The notes under the pieces are model-generated. The model was not told the DNA's origin. It saw nothing but the letters and a program-made list of their open reading frames with translations, and ran no database searches. Below are positions 38,159 to 47,251 of a stretch of DNA of 60,262 nucleotides, one piece after another. The translations under genes and the position numbers were made by a program. Position 1 is the stretch's first letter; each line of letters starts with the position of its first letter. The DNA is taken from positions 1 to 60,262 of IMG/VR virus record IMGVR_UViG_3300044825_002252; one strand, 5' to 3'. This DNA is from a virus.

Positions 38159-38851
38159 ATGGCAATTGGATATGGTCCTCGTGTTGTTACGGATGGGTTA
38201 GTTCTTGCTCTTGATGCAGCAGATAGGAACTCATATCCTGGTTCTGGAACTACTTGGTCCGATTTAAGTGGTAGAAGTAATACCGGAACTCTCACTAATG
38301 GACCGACTTATAGTAGTTCTAATGGTGGGTCTATTGTTTTTGATGGGACTAATGATTATGTTGCTCCCACGGGAGTTACTGATTCTTTTTTACAAGGAAA
38401 TTGGACTGTAAGTTTTTGGATAAATTTTGATACTTTAAGTGTTGCAAATAATGGAACTGATGATAAAACTTTATTGCAGCACGGCACTTTTACAACAAGA
38501 AAAGGACTTCATTTAACTCAAAGAAACTCCCGCATTCATTTTGGGTTATATGGTGATGATTTGCAAGCAACAACTGTTTTAAGCACTGGACGATGGTATA
38601 ATGTTGTTTTTACTTTAAATAATACCTCATTTGTAAAACAAAATTATTTGAATGGTGTTTTGGATAATTCTCATACTGGTGGTGGTGCTTATACAGGTAC
38701 TGGTAGTAATGCAAGAATCTGTGGAGTTGTTTTAAATTTTGGTTTAACTTTTGATGGATTTATGAGTAATTGTAATTTTTATAATCGTGTTCTCACAGCA
38801 ACAGAAGTCCAACAAAACTTCAATGCACTTCGTGGTCGTTACGGAATCTAG
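38159..38851 (+). CDS. LamG-like (concanavalin A fold) fibre protein 1
   Basis: 230 aa, single domain: GLVLALDAADRNSYPGSGTT, WSDLSGRSNTGTLTNGPTYS, GSIVFDGTNDYV, then WTVSFWINFD, GRWYNVVFTLNNTS and a C-terminal NFYNRVLTATEVQQNFNALR. This is the laminin-G/concanavalin-like lectin fold common in marine phage fibres. It is one of three neighbouring paralogs that share head and tail sequence but differ in the middle. It follows the collagen-like fibre after one base and is probably a glycan-binding fibre tip. Confidence 0.82.
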   Translation: MAIGYGPRVVTDGLVLALDAADRNSYPGSGTTWSDLSGRSNTGTLTNGPTYSSSNGGSIVFDGTNDYVAPTGVTDSFLQGNWTVSFWINFDTLSVANNGTDDKTLLQHGTFTTRKGLHLTQRNSRIHFGLYGDDLQATTVLSTGRWYNVVFTLNNTSFVKQNYLNGVLDNSHTGGGAYTGTGSNARICGVVLNFGLTFDGFMSNCNFYNRVLTATEVQQNFNALRGRYGI

Positions 38852-38865
38852 GAGAGTAAATTAAA

Positions 38866-39573
38866 ATGGCAGCATTTTCGGGTCCTGATGTTATTGATAG
38901 TGGATTAGTTCTTGCTCTTGATGCAGCAGATAGGAACTCATATCCTGGTTCTGGAACTACTTGGACTGATTTGAGTGGTAATAGTAATACTGGAACACTA
39001 ACAAATGGTCCCACTTATAGTAGTTCTAATGGTGGTTCTATTGTTTTTGATGGAACTAATGACAGAATTGATTGTGGTACAAATTTTTCTTCTGTTATAA
39101 CAGGTACAAATAGTTTTTCTATAGAATGTTGGGTGTACCCTCAAAACACACAAGCAACATATGCTGATATATGGGGAAATCATACTGATAATTTTACTGG
39201 AATTGTTTGTCAGCAGAACTCTACAACATTAAATCAATATAGTTGGGGGTGGGGAAATGGAGTATCTTGGGCAACTTCTGGTGGTTCTAATTATTTTAAT
39301 TTAGTCACATTACAGTGGAACCATCTTATAGCAATTAGGAGTGGCACAAGTATTTTGACTTATTTAAATGCAAATTTAGTAGATTCAGTAACAAACTCCT
39401 CTTCCATAGCACCAAATTCTTCATTTAATTTTCAAATTGGAACGGGATATAACTTAGGAGGTACTAGGTATTTTAGAGGAAATGTTTCTAACTTTAAAAT
39501 CTACAACAGAGCACTCACAGCAGCAGAAGTTAGACAAAACTTTAATGTAACTCGTTCACGTTACGGAATCTAA
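38866..39573 (+). CDS. LamG-like fibre protein 2
   Basis: 235 aa, same plan as its neighbours: a conserved first 60 residues (GLVLALDAADRNSYPGSGTT, GTLTNGPTYSSSNGGSIVF), a divergent middle (SFSIECWVYPQNTQATYADI, WNHLIAIRSGTSI), and a conserved end (FKIYNRALTAAEVRQNFN). The end codon lies in a CTAAATA sequence that could act as a weak late promoter (39570-39576) for the following genes. Confidence 0.82.
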   Translation: MAAFSGPDVIDSGLVLALDAADRNSYPGSGTTWTDLSGNSNTGTLTNGPTYSSSNGGSIVFDGTNDRIDCGTNFSSVITGTNSFSIECWVYPQNTQATYADIWGNHTDNFTGIVCQQNSTTLNQYSWGWGNGVSWATSGGSNYFNLVTLQWNHLIAIRSGTSILTYLNANLVDSVTNSSSIAPNSSFNFQIGTGYNLGGTRYFRGNVSNFKIYNRALTAAEVRQNFNVTRSRYGI

Positions 39574-39590
39574 ATACTTCAAAAACTATT

Positions 39591-39845
39591 ATGTACGAAG
39601 CAAGACAGTTCGCAATCTTCTCTACAACCGAGTTAGATCAAATCAACTTTACTGAAGTGTTAGAAACTTCTGCAGATACTGTAAGAAAATCTGTAGATGA
39701 AACAAAGACATTTGTAAAGTGGGATGGAGAAACTTTACCATCATCAGTACAAGCACTCACAACACTTGAAGGACCTTATACATACACAGAGATTTTAGAT
39801 ATTTTAAGTACTCCCGAATGGTCTGCACCTGTGGAGGAGATATAA
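39591..39845 (+). CDS. Small protein of unknown function between LamG genes
   Basis: 84 aa (begins MYEARQFAIFSTTELDQINF), acidic, without cysteines, membrane segments or known motif. Its TAA stop shares one base with the ATG of the third LamG gene, so translation is coupled. It is not related to the LamG proteins. Small proteins of this kind next to phage adhesins are sometimes fibre-assembly chaperones; nothing here proves it. Confidence 0.65.
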   Translation: MYEARQFAIFSTTELDQINFTEVLETSADTVRKSVDETKTFVKWDGETLPSSVQALTTLEGPYTYTEILDILSTPEWSAPVEEI

Positions 39846-40513
39846 TGTCTCTTTCTCACGGACCAGCAGTAGTTACTAATGGATTAGTTCTTGCTCTTGA
39901 TGCAGCAGATAGGAACTCTTATCCTGGTTCTGGAACTACTTGGACTGATTTGAGTGGTCGTGGAAATAATGGAGCTCTCACCAATGGACCAACTTATAGT
40001 AGTTCTAATGGTGGGTCTATAGTATTTGATGGTACTAATGATTATGCAACAACAGGTGATATGTTTGATCCTAATAGTAATTTTACATTTTCTGTATGGA
40101 GTAGAACAAGTACCACTTCAAAAATACATACGTGGATATCTAGATATTCGCAAACGGGATCTATACAGATAAGAGTGGAAAATACTGGAAATAACGTTCA
40201 AGTAGTTGATAATAGTATAGTAAACGTTGGAACTTTTTCTGACACTTCAATTAATAGTAATCAAACATATAATGTGGTAGTTAATAGATCTGGTAATGTT
40301 TATTCTTGTTATATTAATGGTGTTTATAGATCTCAATTTACAAATGCTAATGCATACACTTATGCGGCAAATACCATAGGTAGTAATTATTTTGCCACAA
40401 GTACTGAATATTTTTCTGGAAATATATATGCAATGAGTTGTTACAACAGAGCACTCACAGCAGCAGAAATCTCACAAAACTACAATGCACTTCGTGGTCG
40501 GTTTGGATTGTGA
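39845..40513 (+). CDS. LamG-like fibre protein 3
   Basis: 222 aa from the ATG at 39845 (MSLSHGPAVVTNGLVLALD), preceded by a GGAGGAG ribosome-binding site at 39834-39840; an in-frame upstream ATG at 39818 would add 9 residues inside the previous gene and is not favoured. Same head (GLVLALDAADRNSYPGSGTT) and tail (CYNRALTAAEISQNYNALRG) as the two upstream paralogs, with an unrelated-looking middle. Confidence 0.82.
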   Translation: MSLSHGPAVVTNGLVLALDAADRNSYPGSGTTWTDLSGRGNNGALTNGPTYSSSNGGSIVFDGTNDYATTGDMFDPNSNFTFSVWSRTSTTSKIHTWISRYSQTGSIQIRVENTGNNVQVVDNSIVNVGTFSDTSINSNQTYNVVVNRSGNVYSCYINGVYRSQFTNANAYTYAANTIGSNYFATSTEYFSGNIYAMSCYNRALTAAEISQNYNALRGRFGL

Positions 40514-40519
40514 TAAATA
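40512..40519 (+). promoter_or_regulatory. Late promoter octamer (GATAAATA) over a stop codon
   Basis: Exact NATAAATA match starting within the TGA stop of LamG protein 3, 26 bases before the ATG at 40546, which has a GGAG ribosome-binding site. Confidence 0.55.
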
Positions 40520-40545
40520 CCTAATAAGGTGGAAATACTAGGAGA

Positions 40546-41667
40546 ATGGCACTTAACGATAAAAATCTTATTATTACTCCAAATATTGGTTCAACAAGTG
40601 AACCAAAAATAGATTTTGTTGGTGCTAGCACAAATACTGGACCATCAACGATTACTGCAACCATTTACTCTACGAATAATGGTACTATAAGTTTTGATGC
40701 AACTGAAGGATCTTTATTTTCTATAGTTAATAACTTATCAACTGGTTCTATTTTTTCAGTTAATCCAATTTCTGGTATTCCTATTATTGATGTAAATGCT
40801 GATAGGACTATTTCATTAAATCCTTTTGGTGGTAATACTGGTATAGGAACCACTAACCCAACATCAAAACTTCACGTTATTGGTGATGCTAGATTTACTG
40901 GAGTTGTTACCGCATCAAGTTTTTCTGGTAATGCTACTAGTGCTACTTATGCAACATCATCTGGTATAGCAACTTATGCCACATCAGCAGGAATAGCAAC
41001 TTATGCAACAACTGCTGGTATTGCAACTTATGCCACATCAGCAGGAATAGCAACCTATGCAACCTATGCAACCAATGCTGGCGTATCTACATATGCAACT
41101 TCCAGTGGTATAGCAACTTATGCAACTTCCAGTGGTATAGCAACTTATGCAACTTCAAGTGGTATTGCTACTTATGCAACTAATGCTGGAGCATCAACAT
41201 CAGTCATTGGTGGTATTGCATCCGTAACACAATTAAGTGTCTCTGGAATAACAACACTTGGTATTGTAACTGCAGGTAATATATTCTCTACAGGTATCAT
41301 AACCGCAACGTCATATAGAGGTGATGGATCTTTACTAACTGGCATTAGTGCTTCTGGTGGTATAGCAATCTCCACTAATACAACAGACCAAGCACAATAT
41401 ATAACTTATACACCAGGAACAGGATCTACAACTGGATTGGGTGTAACTGCTACAGGATTAGTCTTTAATCCATTTAGCGATAATCTTGGAATAGGAACCA
41501 CAAATCCAACATCAACTCTTCATGTTATTGGTAGTGGTAGATTTACTGGAGTAGTTACAGCAACTAGTTCTTCTTCCACTATTTCTGGATTTAGAAACGT
41601 CAGTATCTCAACTGAAAGTCCAACAGGAGGATCTGATGGTGATGTCTGGATTAAATATATACCATAA
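40546..41667 (+). CDS. Fibre-type virion protein with TYATSSGIA repeats
   Basis: 373 aa, beginning MALNDKNLIITPNIGST. It is built of modules also present in the second collagen-like fibre: a YSTNNGTISFDATEGSLFSI segment, GIGTTNPTSKLHVIGDARF, a run of about twelve TYATSSGIA-type repeats (about 125-215), then YRGDGSLLTGISASGG. It ends with SPTGGSDGDVWIKYIP, a common phage fibre ending. There is no collagen tract. The closeness of the DNA to 37126-37660 suggests recent duplication or recombination. Confidence 0.78.
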   Translation: MALNDKNLIITPNIGSTSEPKIDFVGASTNTGPSTITATIYSTNNGTISFDATEGSLFSIVNNLSTGSIFSVNPISGIPIIDVNADRTISLNPFGGNTGIGTTNPTSKLHVIGDARFTGVVTASSFSGNATSATYATSSGIATYATSAGIATYATTAGIATYATSAGIATYATYATNAGVSTYATSSGIATYATSSGIATYATSSGIATYATNAGASTSVIGGIASVTQLSVSGITTLGIVTAGNIFSTGIITATSYRGDGSLLTGISASGGIAISTNTTDQAQYITYTPGTGSTTGLGVTATGLVFNPFSDNLGIGTTNPTSTLHVIGSGRFTGVVTATSSSSTISGFRNVSISTESPTGGSDGDVWIKYIP

Positions 41668-41683
41668 GAAGGAGGAAATATAA

Positions 41684-44305
41684 ATGCCAGTTCTTTATGT
41701 CGATTATGAAGGTGGAAATGATAACTATGCAGGAACTAGTTTTTCTTTACTAGCATCTGGTACTGATGGTCGTATCACTAGCACAACTTTCTCTGCTGCT
41801 ACTGCTAGTTTTCCAAATGATGGTTCTTTAATTAACCAGTATCTATCAATATTCAATGGATCAATTTATGCTGTTTATAGGATTACTGCTTGGATTTCAT
41901 CAACATCATTAACAATCGCAGCAATCAGTGGTGGAACAGCACTTGCAGATCGAGCAATTGATAGTCAATACTATATTGGTGGAAGATGGAGGACTTTTGT
42001 AAATGGTGCAACAGGAGTCCGTATTGGTGCTGGTGATACTATTCGTGCAATGGCTAGTCCTGATCCAACAAGTCTTGGAATTAATGGTACTTGGACTAAT
42101 GGTCCATTAGAACCTTCAAAAAATATTACTTCATCTACGGGTAATCCTGTTTCATTTACCCTACCTAGCCATGGATATAGTACTGGCGATACTGTAACAA
42201 TCAACTGCAATAACCAAGCTAACCGCACTGGAACTTTTGAAATTACGGTAACTGGGGCGAATTCATTTACATTGAACGGAAATATTGCGGGCGACGCATC
42301 AAACCCTACTGGAAATGTAAGAAAACGCAATAACACTAGAGTTAGTTTAGCAAGTTCTGTAACACAAAATATTGAGTGTTGTGGTGAATTTAGCAACTGG
42401 ACTGGTGCTGCAAACGTTACTCCTACATTAAATATAACATCCTTTAAAGAGCACCGAGCAAGTCAGCAGATTGCAGTTGGAGCAGCATTCTCAACTGGAT
42501 TGGCATGTTATAAAACACTACCTGCTACATTAAATTTGAGTGGATATCAGCAGGTTAGTTTTTGGATCAATCAAACTGCCGGAACCGCTACAACTGCAAC
42601 ATCAATTAATCTTACACTTTGCTCTGATAGTGTTGGCGTAACAACAGTTAATACGATTCCAATTCCAGCACTCACTTTAAATAGATGGATTCCTATAACA
42701 TTTAATAATGCTGCAGCACTTGGAAGTAGTATCAATTCTATTGCATTTAATGTAAACACTGATGCTGGTGCTCAAACATTCTTATTGGATAATATTATTG
42801 CTTGTAAGGCAAGTAGCGAACCGGATTCATTAACACTAACAAGTCTTATTGGTAAGAATACAACAGGCGAAACTTGGTGGCCGATTCAAAGTATTAATGG
42901 AACTCGTGTAATGTTAGATGGTAGAGATGCATCTAACTCAGTCATTCCTACAAGCGCCAGTTCTCGTGGTTACTATGGTCCAGTTGGAGTAGCAACTACT
43001 GCTACTGTTACAACATTTAAGAGAGAAACCATCAATGTTTTAAATAATGGATTGGGTGGAGTTTTTGCGCCATTAAACGATACCGCAGAATTTAGTGGTG
43101 GGTGGGATAGGACAAATATGTCTTCTCGAACTGGACAAACTTGGTATGATAATAGAAATGTTGGTGCGGTTTGTTATCAGGCTCCATCCACTAACACTGT
43201 AATAAGTCTTACTAATCTTTGTGCTACTAGATTTGATACTGGAATGCAAATATCTGCTAGTGGTGGTTCTGGAGTCACAGTAGGAATCACTAGTTGTGAA
43301 TTTAATGGAAACGGTAACGCATTTCAACCATTACAAGGAGTCGCATCAATTGCAACAACCAGTGTATTTGCGGTAGCAAATAATAATGGAATTCGAGTAG
43401 GTGAGGGAGGAAACAGTAGTTTTGCTTCTTACAATTTAACTTTTAATGATATTACATCAAACAGTAATGTTACTGGTATAAGTATTGCTAACCTAGCAAC
43501 AAGAGGATCTACGCAACTTACATTTAATTCAATTAAAAATAGTAATAACGGAACTGGTATAATTTTTGGAGAAAGTAGAAATCTTTTATTTACTAGTTGT
43601 GTTTTTAATGGCAATACTACAGCAATGAATCAGTCAAACACAACAAACTATGGAGTAAATAATACTTTTAAATCATTCACTTGCGATACAGATATAATTG
43701 TTGCTAATCCTGCTGGATGGAGATTTGAAGATTCCAATCTTTTAAGTATCACTGGATCTACATTTTCTAATGTTTGGGCATCAGACATATATTGCACAAA
43801 TACTACTTTTTCTGCGGCTACCGAAGTTAGTGGACAGATGGTGGATTCTGATTGTCGTTTGTATTCACATAACCATGATAATACGATTGATAATCATAGA
43901 ATATTTACTGATGGAGGTCTGATATCATCGGCAATAGATCAACGTAGAACTGCTAGTGGTATTAGTTGGAAGATGCAACCTACCAGTACAGTTCGTAGTA
44001 GTTTTTATCCATTAAGTCTTTCCATTGCAAAAATAGCAGTTTCTGCAAACTCATTAGTTACTGTTAAAGGATGGATGAGAAGAGACAACACTGGACTTAC
44101 AATGCGTTTAGTTTGTAAGGGAGGGCAAATTGCTGGTGTAAGTACTGATGTAGCAGCATCTATGACTGCTGCTGCTAATACTTGGGAAGAACTTTCAATT
44201 AGTTTCACTCCAACTCAAAAAGGTGTGGTTGAGATCACTGCAGAAGCATTCGGTGGATCAACTCTTACTGGTTGGGTTGATGATTTAACAATTACGCAGG
44301 TATAA
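41684..44305 (+). CDS. Beta-helix fibre protein with C-terminal carbohydrate-binding-like domain
   Basis: 873 aa, preceded by a strong AAGGAGGA ribosome-binding site. The N-terminus (MPVLYVDYEGGNDNYAGTSF) is the start of a right-handed beta-helix protein, with a TLPSHGYSTGDTVTINCNNQ module near 155-178 and a long stretch of short, Asn-rich coils at about 490-690 (SNSNVTGISIANLATRGSTQ). Two segments look like carbohydrate-binding jelly rolls: about 260-365 (SFWINQTAG, FLLDNIIACKAS) and the last 125 residues (NTWEELSISFTPTQKGVVEI, GWVDDLTITQV). Probably a polysaccharide-binding or polysaccharide-degrading fibre; catalytic residues cannot be assigned. Confidence 0.78.
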   Translation: MPVLYVDYEGGNDNYAGTSFSLLASGTDGRITSTTFSAATASFPNDGSLINQYLSIFNGSIYAVYRITAWISSTSLTIAAISGGTALADRAIDSQYYIGGRWRTFVNGATGVRIGAGDTIRAMASPDPTSLGINGTWTNGPLEPSKNITSSTGNPVSFTLPSHGYSTGDTVTINCNNQANRTGTFEITVTGANSFTLNGNIAGDASNPTGNVRKRNNTRVSLASSVTQNIECCGEFSNWTGAANVTPTLNITSFKEHRASQQIAVGAAFSTGLACYKTLPATLNLSGYQQVSFWINQTAGTATTATSINLTLCSDSVGVTTVNTIPIPALTLNRWIPITFNNAAALGSSINSIAFNVNTDAGAQTFLLDNIIACKASSEPDSLTLTSLIGKNTTGETWWPIQSINGTRVMLDGRDASNSVIPTSASSRGYYGPVGVATTATVTTFKRETINVLNNGLGGVFAPLNDTAEFSGGWDRTNMSSRTGQTWYDNRNVGAVCYQAPSTNTVISLTNLCATRFDTGMQISASGGSGVTVGITSCEFNGNGNAFQPLQGVASIATTSVFAVANNNGIRVGEGGNSSFASYNLTFNDITSNSNVTGISIANLATRGSTQLTFNSIKNSNNGTGIIFGESRNLLFTSCVFNGNTTAMNQSNTTNYGVNNTFKSFTCDTDIIVANPAGWRFEDSNLLSITGSTFSNVWASDIYCTNTTFSAATEVSGQMVDSDCRLYSHNHDNTIDNHRIFTDGGLISSAIDQRRTASGISWKMQPTSTVRSSFYPLSLSIAKIAVSANSLVTVKGWMRRDNTGLTMRLVCKGGQIAGVSTDVAASMTAAANTWEELSISFTPTQKGVVEITAEAFGGSTLTGWVDDLTITQV

Positions 44306-44309
44306 AACT

Positions 44310-44516
44310 ATGTTGTACGAAGTTGTTTCTATAGAACAAGATATAGCAGGTAAATGGTATGCTCGTATCATCACTGCCGTTGATGAGTTAGAAAATCCTA
44401 CTGAAACTCAATTCTTTAAGTTTGATCATGAACCTACGGAAGATGATATTCAATTGGTAATTGATCAATTGAAATTATTAAAACCAGAGGAGACACCTGA
44501 TGCCGTTACCGAGTAG
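44310..44516 (+). CDS. Small acidic protein, function unknown
   Basis: 68 aa (begins MLYEVVSIEQDIAGKWYARI). It starts 4 bases after the beta-helix gene and overlaps the next gene by 17 bases, so it is translated with both. An acidic single domain with no cysteines; no family recognised. Confidence 0.65.
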   Translation: MLYEVVSIEQDIAGKWYARIITAVDELENPTETQFFKFDHEPTEDDIQLVIDQLKLLKPEETPDAVTE

Positions 44517-46764
44517 TAGAGATCTTATTACACTTGATTATGCTTATCTAGGACAACCATTCGTTCAGGTTCAAAATAATTGCGGTAATACTCAAAGTCT
44601 TGATACTGCTTATCTTGCTCAGCCCTTTGTCGGTGCTGGATCATCAGTAACGTCAAATGTTTATGTGAATGTAAATGGAACTTGGAAACAGGCATGTCAA
44701 GTTTTTGTAAATGTTTCTGGGTCTTGGAAAGCCGTTCAAGGCGATACACTTTATCCAAATAAAACTCTTTCTTGGAAATCTAATACTGTCACTGATCCTT
44801 ATTTTACCAGTACCATGTTATTATTGCGTGGAGATGGTTTTAACGGATCTCAAAATAATACTTTTGTTGATAGTAGCAACAATAACTTTGCAATTACTAG
44901 AAATGGTAATGTAACGCAAGGATCTTTTAGTCCTTATGGAAACCGATGGAGTGTTTATTTTGATGGCACTGGGGATTACCTAACAACCCCCGATAACGCT
45001 GCATTTGATTTTGGTACAGGTGCTTTTACGATTGAATGCTGGGCTTACATCTCAGGTAATTCAGCACCAGATTTCGGGAATGAGCGAAATGCTACCTTGT
45101 TTTCCAACTACCCAACATCAGGAACAATCGACGGATATGCCCTAGGAATTAACGGCAGCTCCACTACAACCGGAACCGGATTAGTTTTTACTAACTGGGT
45201 AGGCGGAGTTCAATATCAGATTACGGCGCCGACAACTGTTGCCCAAGCAAGTTGGCATCACATTGCAGTTTCTAGAGACGGAACCACGACACGCCTCTTT
45301 TTGAACGGATCTCAAGTGGGCAGTGGCACGCTAGGTAATCAGAACGTCAACAGTTCATTCAATGTCAACATTGGCCATCTTGGATATATAAACTATTTAC
45401 AAGCATTTAACGGATACATCTCAAACCTCCGTGTCCTTAAAGGAACCGCTCTTTATACTTCAAACTTCACTCCACCTACTTCACCACTCACTGCGATTAC
45501 CAATACCTCTCTATTGACCTGTCATACAAATCGATTTTTTGATGGAAGCACAAATAACTTTGCGATTACAAAAAATGGTGACGCAGTAGTTAGACCAGTA
45601 GCACAATTTGTTCCAAGTCAAGAATTTTCAACAAATCTTATTGGTGGGAGTGCTTATTTTGATGGGACTGGGGATTATTTAACAGCTCCAAATAACGCAG
45701 CTTTTGCTTATGGTACTGGAGACTTTACAGTAGAAGGGTGGTTTTACCTAACAACATCAAACACAGCACAGTGTCTCATTGATTTTAGGTCGTCAGGATC
45801 CTCTTCAACTGGATTTTTTATTGGCGTAGTATCTGGCGGAAACTTCCAGGTCTGGAATAACGCCAACTTGGTAAACGTAAGTGCCGGAATTGCACTCAAC
45901 CAATGGTATCACTTTGCAGTAGCAAGAAACGGTAGCACATTGAAAGCATTTCTTAATGGCACGGAAATCGCCTCTGTTACTAACTCAACAAACTGGAGCG
46001 ATCAGGTCTGTTCGATCGGGAGAAGTGCTTCAGCAGGTGAGATAATAACTGGTTACATATCAAACCTCCGTGTCCTCAAAGGAACCGCTCTTTATACTTC
46101 AAACTTCACTCCACCTACTTCACCACTCACTGCGATTACCAATACTAGTCTTCTGCTTAATTCCACTAACGCTGGTATCTTTGACTCTACTGGTAAGAAT
46201 GTGTTGGAGACAGTTGGCAACGCACAGATCAGCACAGCACAGAGTAAGTTTGGCGGGAGTTCAATTTATTTTGATGGAAGTGGAGACTGGCTTGACATCC
46301 CCAATCAATCGGACCTAAACGTAGGGACTGGTGATTTCACTATTGAATGCTGGATAAACAGAACTTCAGCAATCAGCGGCACTGGATTCGGAGATGTCTT
46401 TATCGGCAAGGGGTCCAACAACATTGTGTTTGACATCCTAGTTAGCACTGGAGTCATTAGGTTTGGTAGGTACGGAGGTGCTTCGCTTCTGGTATCGACA
46501 ACTGCAGTAACTAATAACACTTGGTATCACATCGCTGTTACAAGAAATGGTACATCGCTGAGACTCTTTGTTAATGGAACCATAGAGGCTAGCACCACAA
46601 GTTCGGCGGATTTCACAAGTACGACTGCTTTAAGGATTGGATCAGATCCGTCGTTCGGCACCCAGATATTCAACGGATACATTTCTAATCTTCGGATCAC
46701 AAAAGGTATCGCCAGATATAATGCTAATTTCACCCCACCGACAACATCTTTCCCTGACATATGA
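44500..46764 (+). CDS. Fibre protein with three LamG-like domains, GC-richer than neighbours
   Basis: 754 aa. The N-terminus (LDYAYLGQPFVQ, LDTAYLAQPFVG, VNVNGTWKQACQVFVNVSGS) is followed by three concanavalin-like LamG domains beginning near residues 148 (YFDGTGDYLTTPDNAAF), 383 (YFDGTGDYLTAPNNAAF) and 585 (YFDGSGDWLDIPNQSDL), each with WYHxAVxRNG and NGYISNLRxxKG. DNA from about 45000 to 46740 is richer in GC and in codons such as GCC, ACG and CGG than the flanks: 45241-45300 has 31 G/C of 60. This suggests recent transfer. It is not a close relative of the three single-domain LamG genes upstream. Confidence 0.82.
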   Translation: MPLPSSRDLITLDYAYLGQPFVQVQNNCGNTQSLDTAYLAQPFVGAGSSVTSNVYVNVNGTWKQACQVFVNVSGSWKAVQGDTLYPNKTLSWKSNTVTDPYFTSTMLLLRGDGFNGSQNNTFVDSSNNNFAITRNGNVTQGSFSPYGNRWSVYFDGTGDYLTTPDNAAFDFGTGAFTIECWAYISGNSAPDFGNERNATLFSNYPTSGTIDGYALGINGSSTTTGTGLVFTNWVGGVQYQITAPTTVAQASWHHIAVSRDGTTTRLFLNGSQVGSGTLGNQNVNSSFNVNIGHLGYINYLQAFNGYISNLRVLKGTALYTSNFTPPTSPLTAITNTSLLTCHTNRFFDGSTNNFAITKNGDAVVRPVAQFVPSQEFSTNLIGGSAYFDGTGDYLTAPNNAAFAYGTGDFTVEGWFYLTTSNTAQCLIDFRSSGSSSTGFFIGVVSGGNFQVWNNANLVNVSAGIALNQWYHFAVARNGSTLKAFLNGTEIASVTNSTNWSDQVCSIGRSASAGEIITGYISNLRVLKGTALYTSNFTPPTSPLTAITNTSLLLNSTNAGIFDSTGKNVLETVGNAQISTAQSKFGGSSIYFDGSGDWLDIPNQSDLNVGTGDFTIECWINRTSAISGTGFGDVFIGKGSNNIVFDILVSTGVIRFGRYGGASLLVSTTAVTNNTWYHIAVTRNGTSLRLFVNGTIEASTTSSADFTSTTALRIGSDPSFGTQIFNGYISNLRITKGIARYNANFTPPTTSFPDI

Positions 46765-46973
46765 TTGATTTTTTTATTTCCCATAGGGGCTTGACACCAG
46801 CAGCAGTAACACTCAATCCTCTTTATGCTATTACTGGTCTTGTTGGTGGTGCTGGTCTTTCTGCACCAGGTTTCTCTAACAATTCGATGCTGAAGAGAAC
46901 GATTATAGAGTATTGTGAAGGTAGATTTAGCAACAAAATGCAGTTAGAAATAGCAAATAAATATTACAGTTGA
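46761..46973 (+). CDS. Small protein, function unknown
   Basis: 70 aa (begins MIDFFISHRGLTPAAVTLNP). The ATG overlaps the stop of the triple-LamG gene (ATGA), a coupling typical of real genes here. It has a Gly-rich middle (AITGLVGGAGLSAPGF) and a basic C-terminus. No family is recognised; an alternative is that only the overlap makes it look genuine. Confidence 0.5.
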   Translation: MIDFFISHRGLTPAAVTLNPLYAITGLVGGAGLSAPGFSNNSMLKRTIIEYCEGRFSNKMQLEIANKYYS

Positions 46974-47032
46974 GAAACTTGAGTACAGGATTGGGTTCAA
47001 TTTTCAAGAGAACTTTGGAGGAAAAATTAAAA

Positions 47033-47221
47033 ATGGCAACTGAAAGCACAACTCTTACTTTACCTTTAGCACATCTTTATTATCTGACTGCAGATACTAA
47101 TAATCAAACTGGTTATACTCTTGAAGAAGATAGTGAGGAATATACTCAAATTCAGAATCAAATCTCTTCTGTAGAACAGGATATTTTAATGTGCCAGGAA
47201 CACATTTCAAGTATCTCTTAA
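47033..47221 (+). CDS. Small acidic protein, function unknown
   Basis: 62 aa from the ATG at 47033 (MATESTTLTLPLAHLYYLTA), chosen because GGAGG at 47017-47021 precedes it. An in-frame TTG at 46970 would extend it by 21 residues but has no ribosome-binding site. The C-terminal half (SEEYTQIQNQISSVEQDILM) looks like a short coiled coil. Confidence 0.6.
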   Translation: MATESTTLTLPLAHLYYLTADTNNQTGYTLEEDSEEYTQIQNQISSVEQDILMCQEHISSIS

Positions 47222-47251
47222 TAATATTTTTTTATCATTTTTTGAAATTTT

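Noticed and set aside
46791-46820. Promoter at TTGACA (46791)
   Set aside because: No -10 like sequence occurs 16-18 bases downstream, and the site is inside a small gene.
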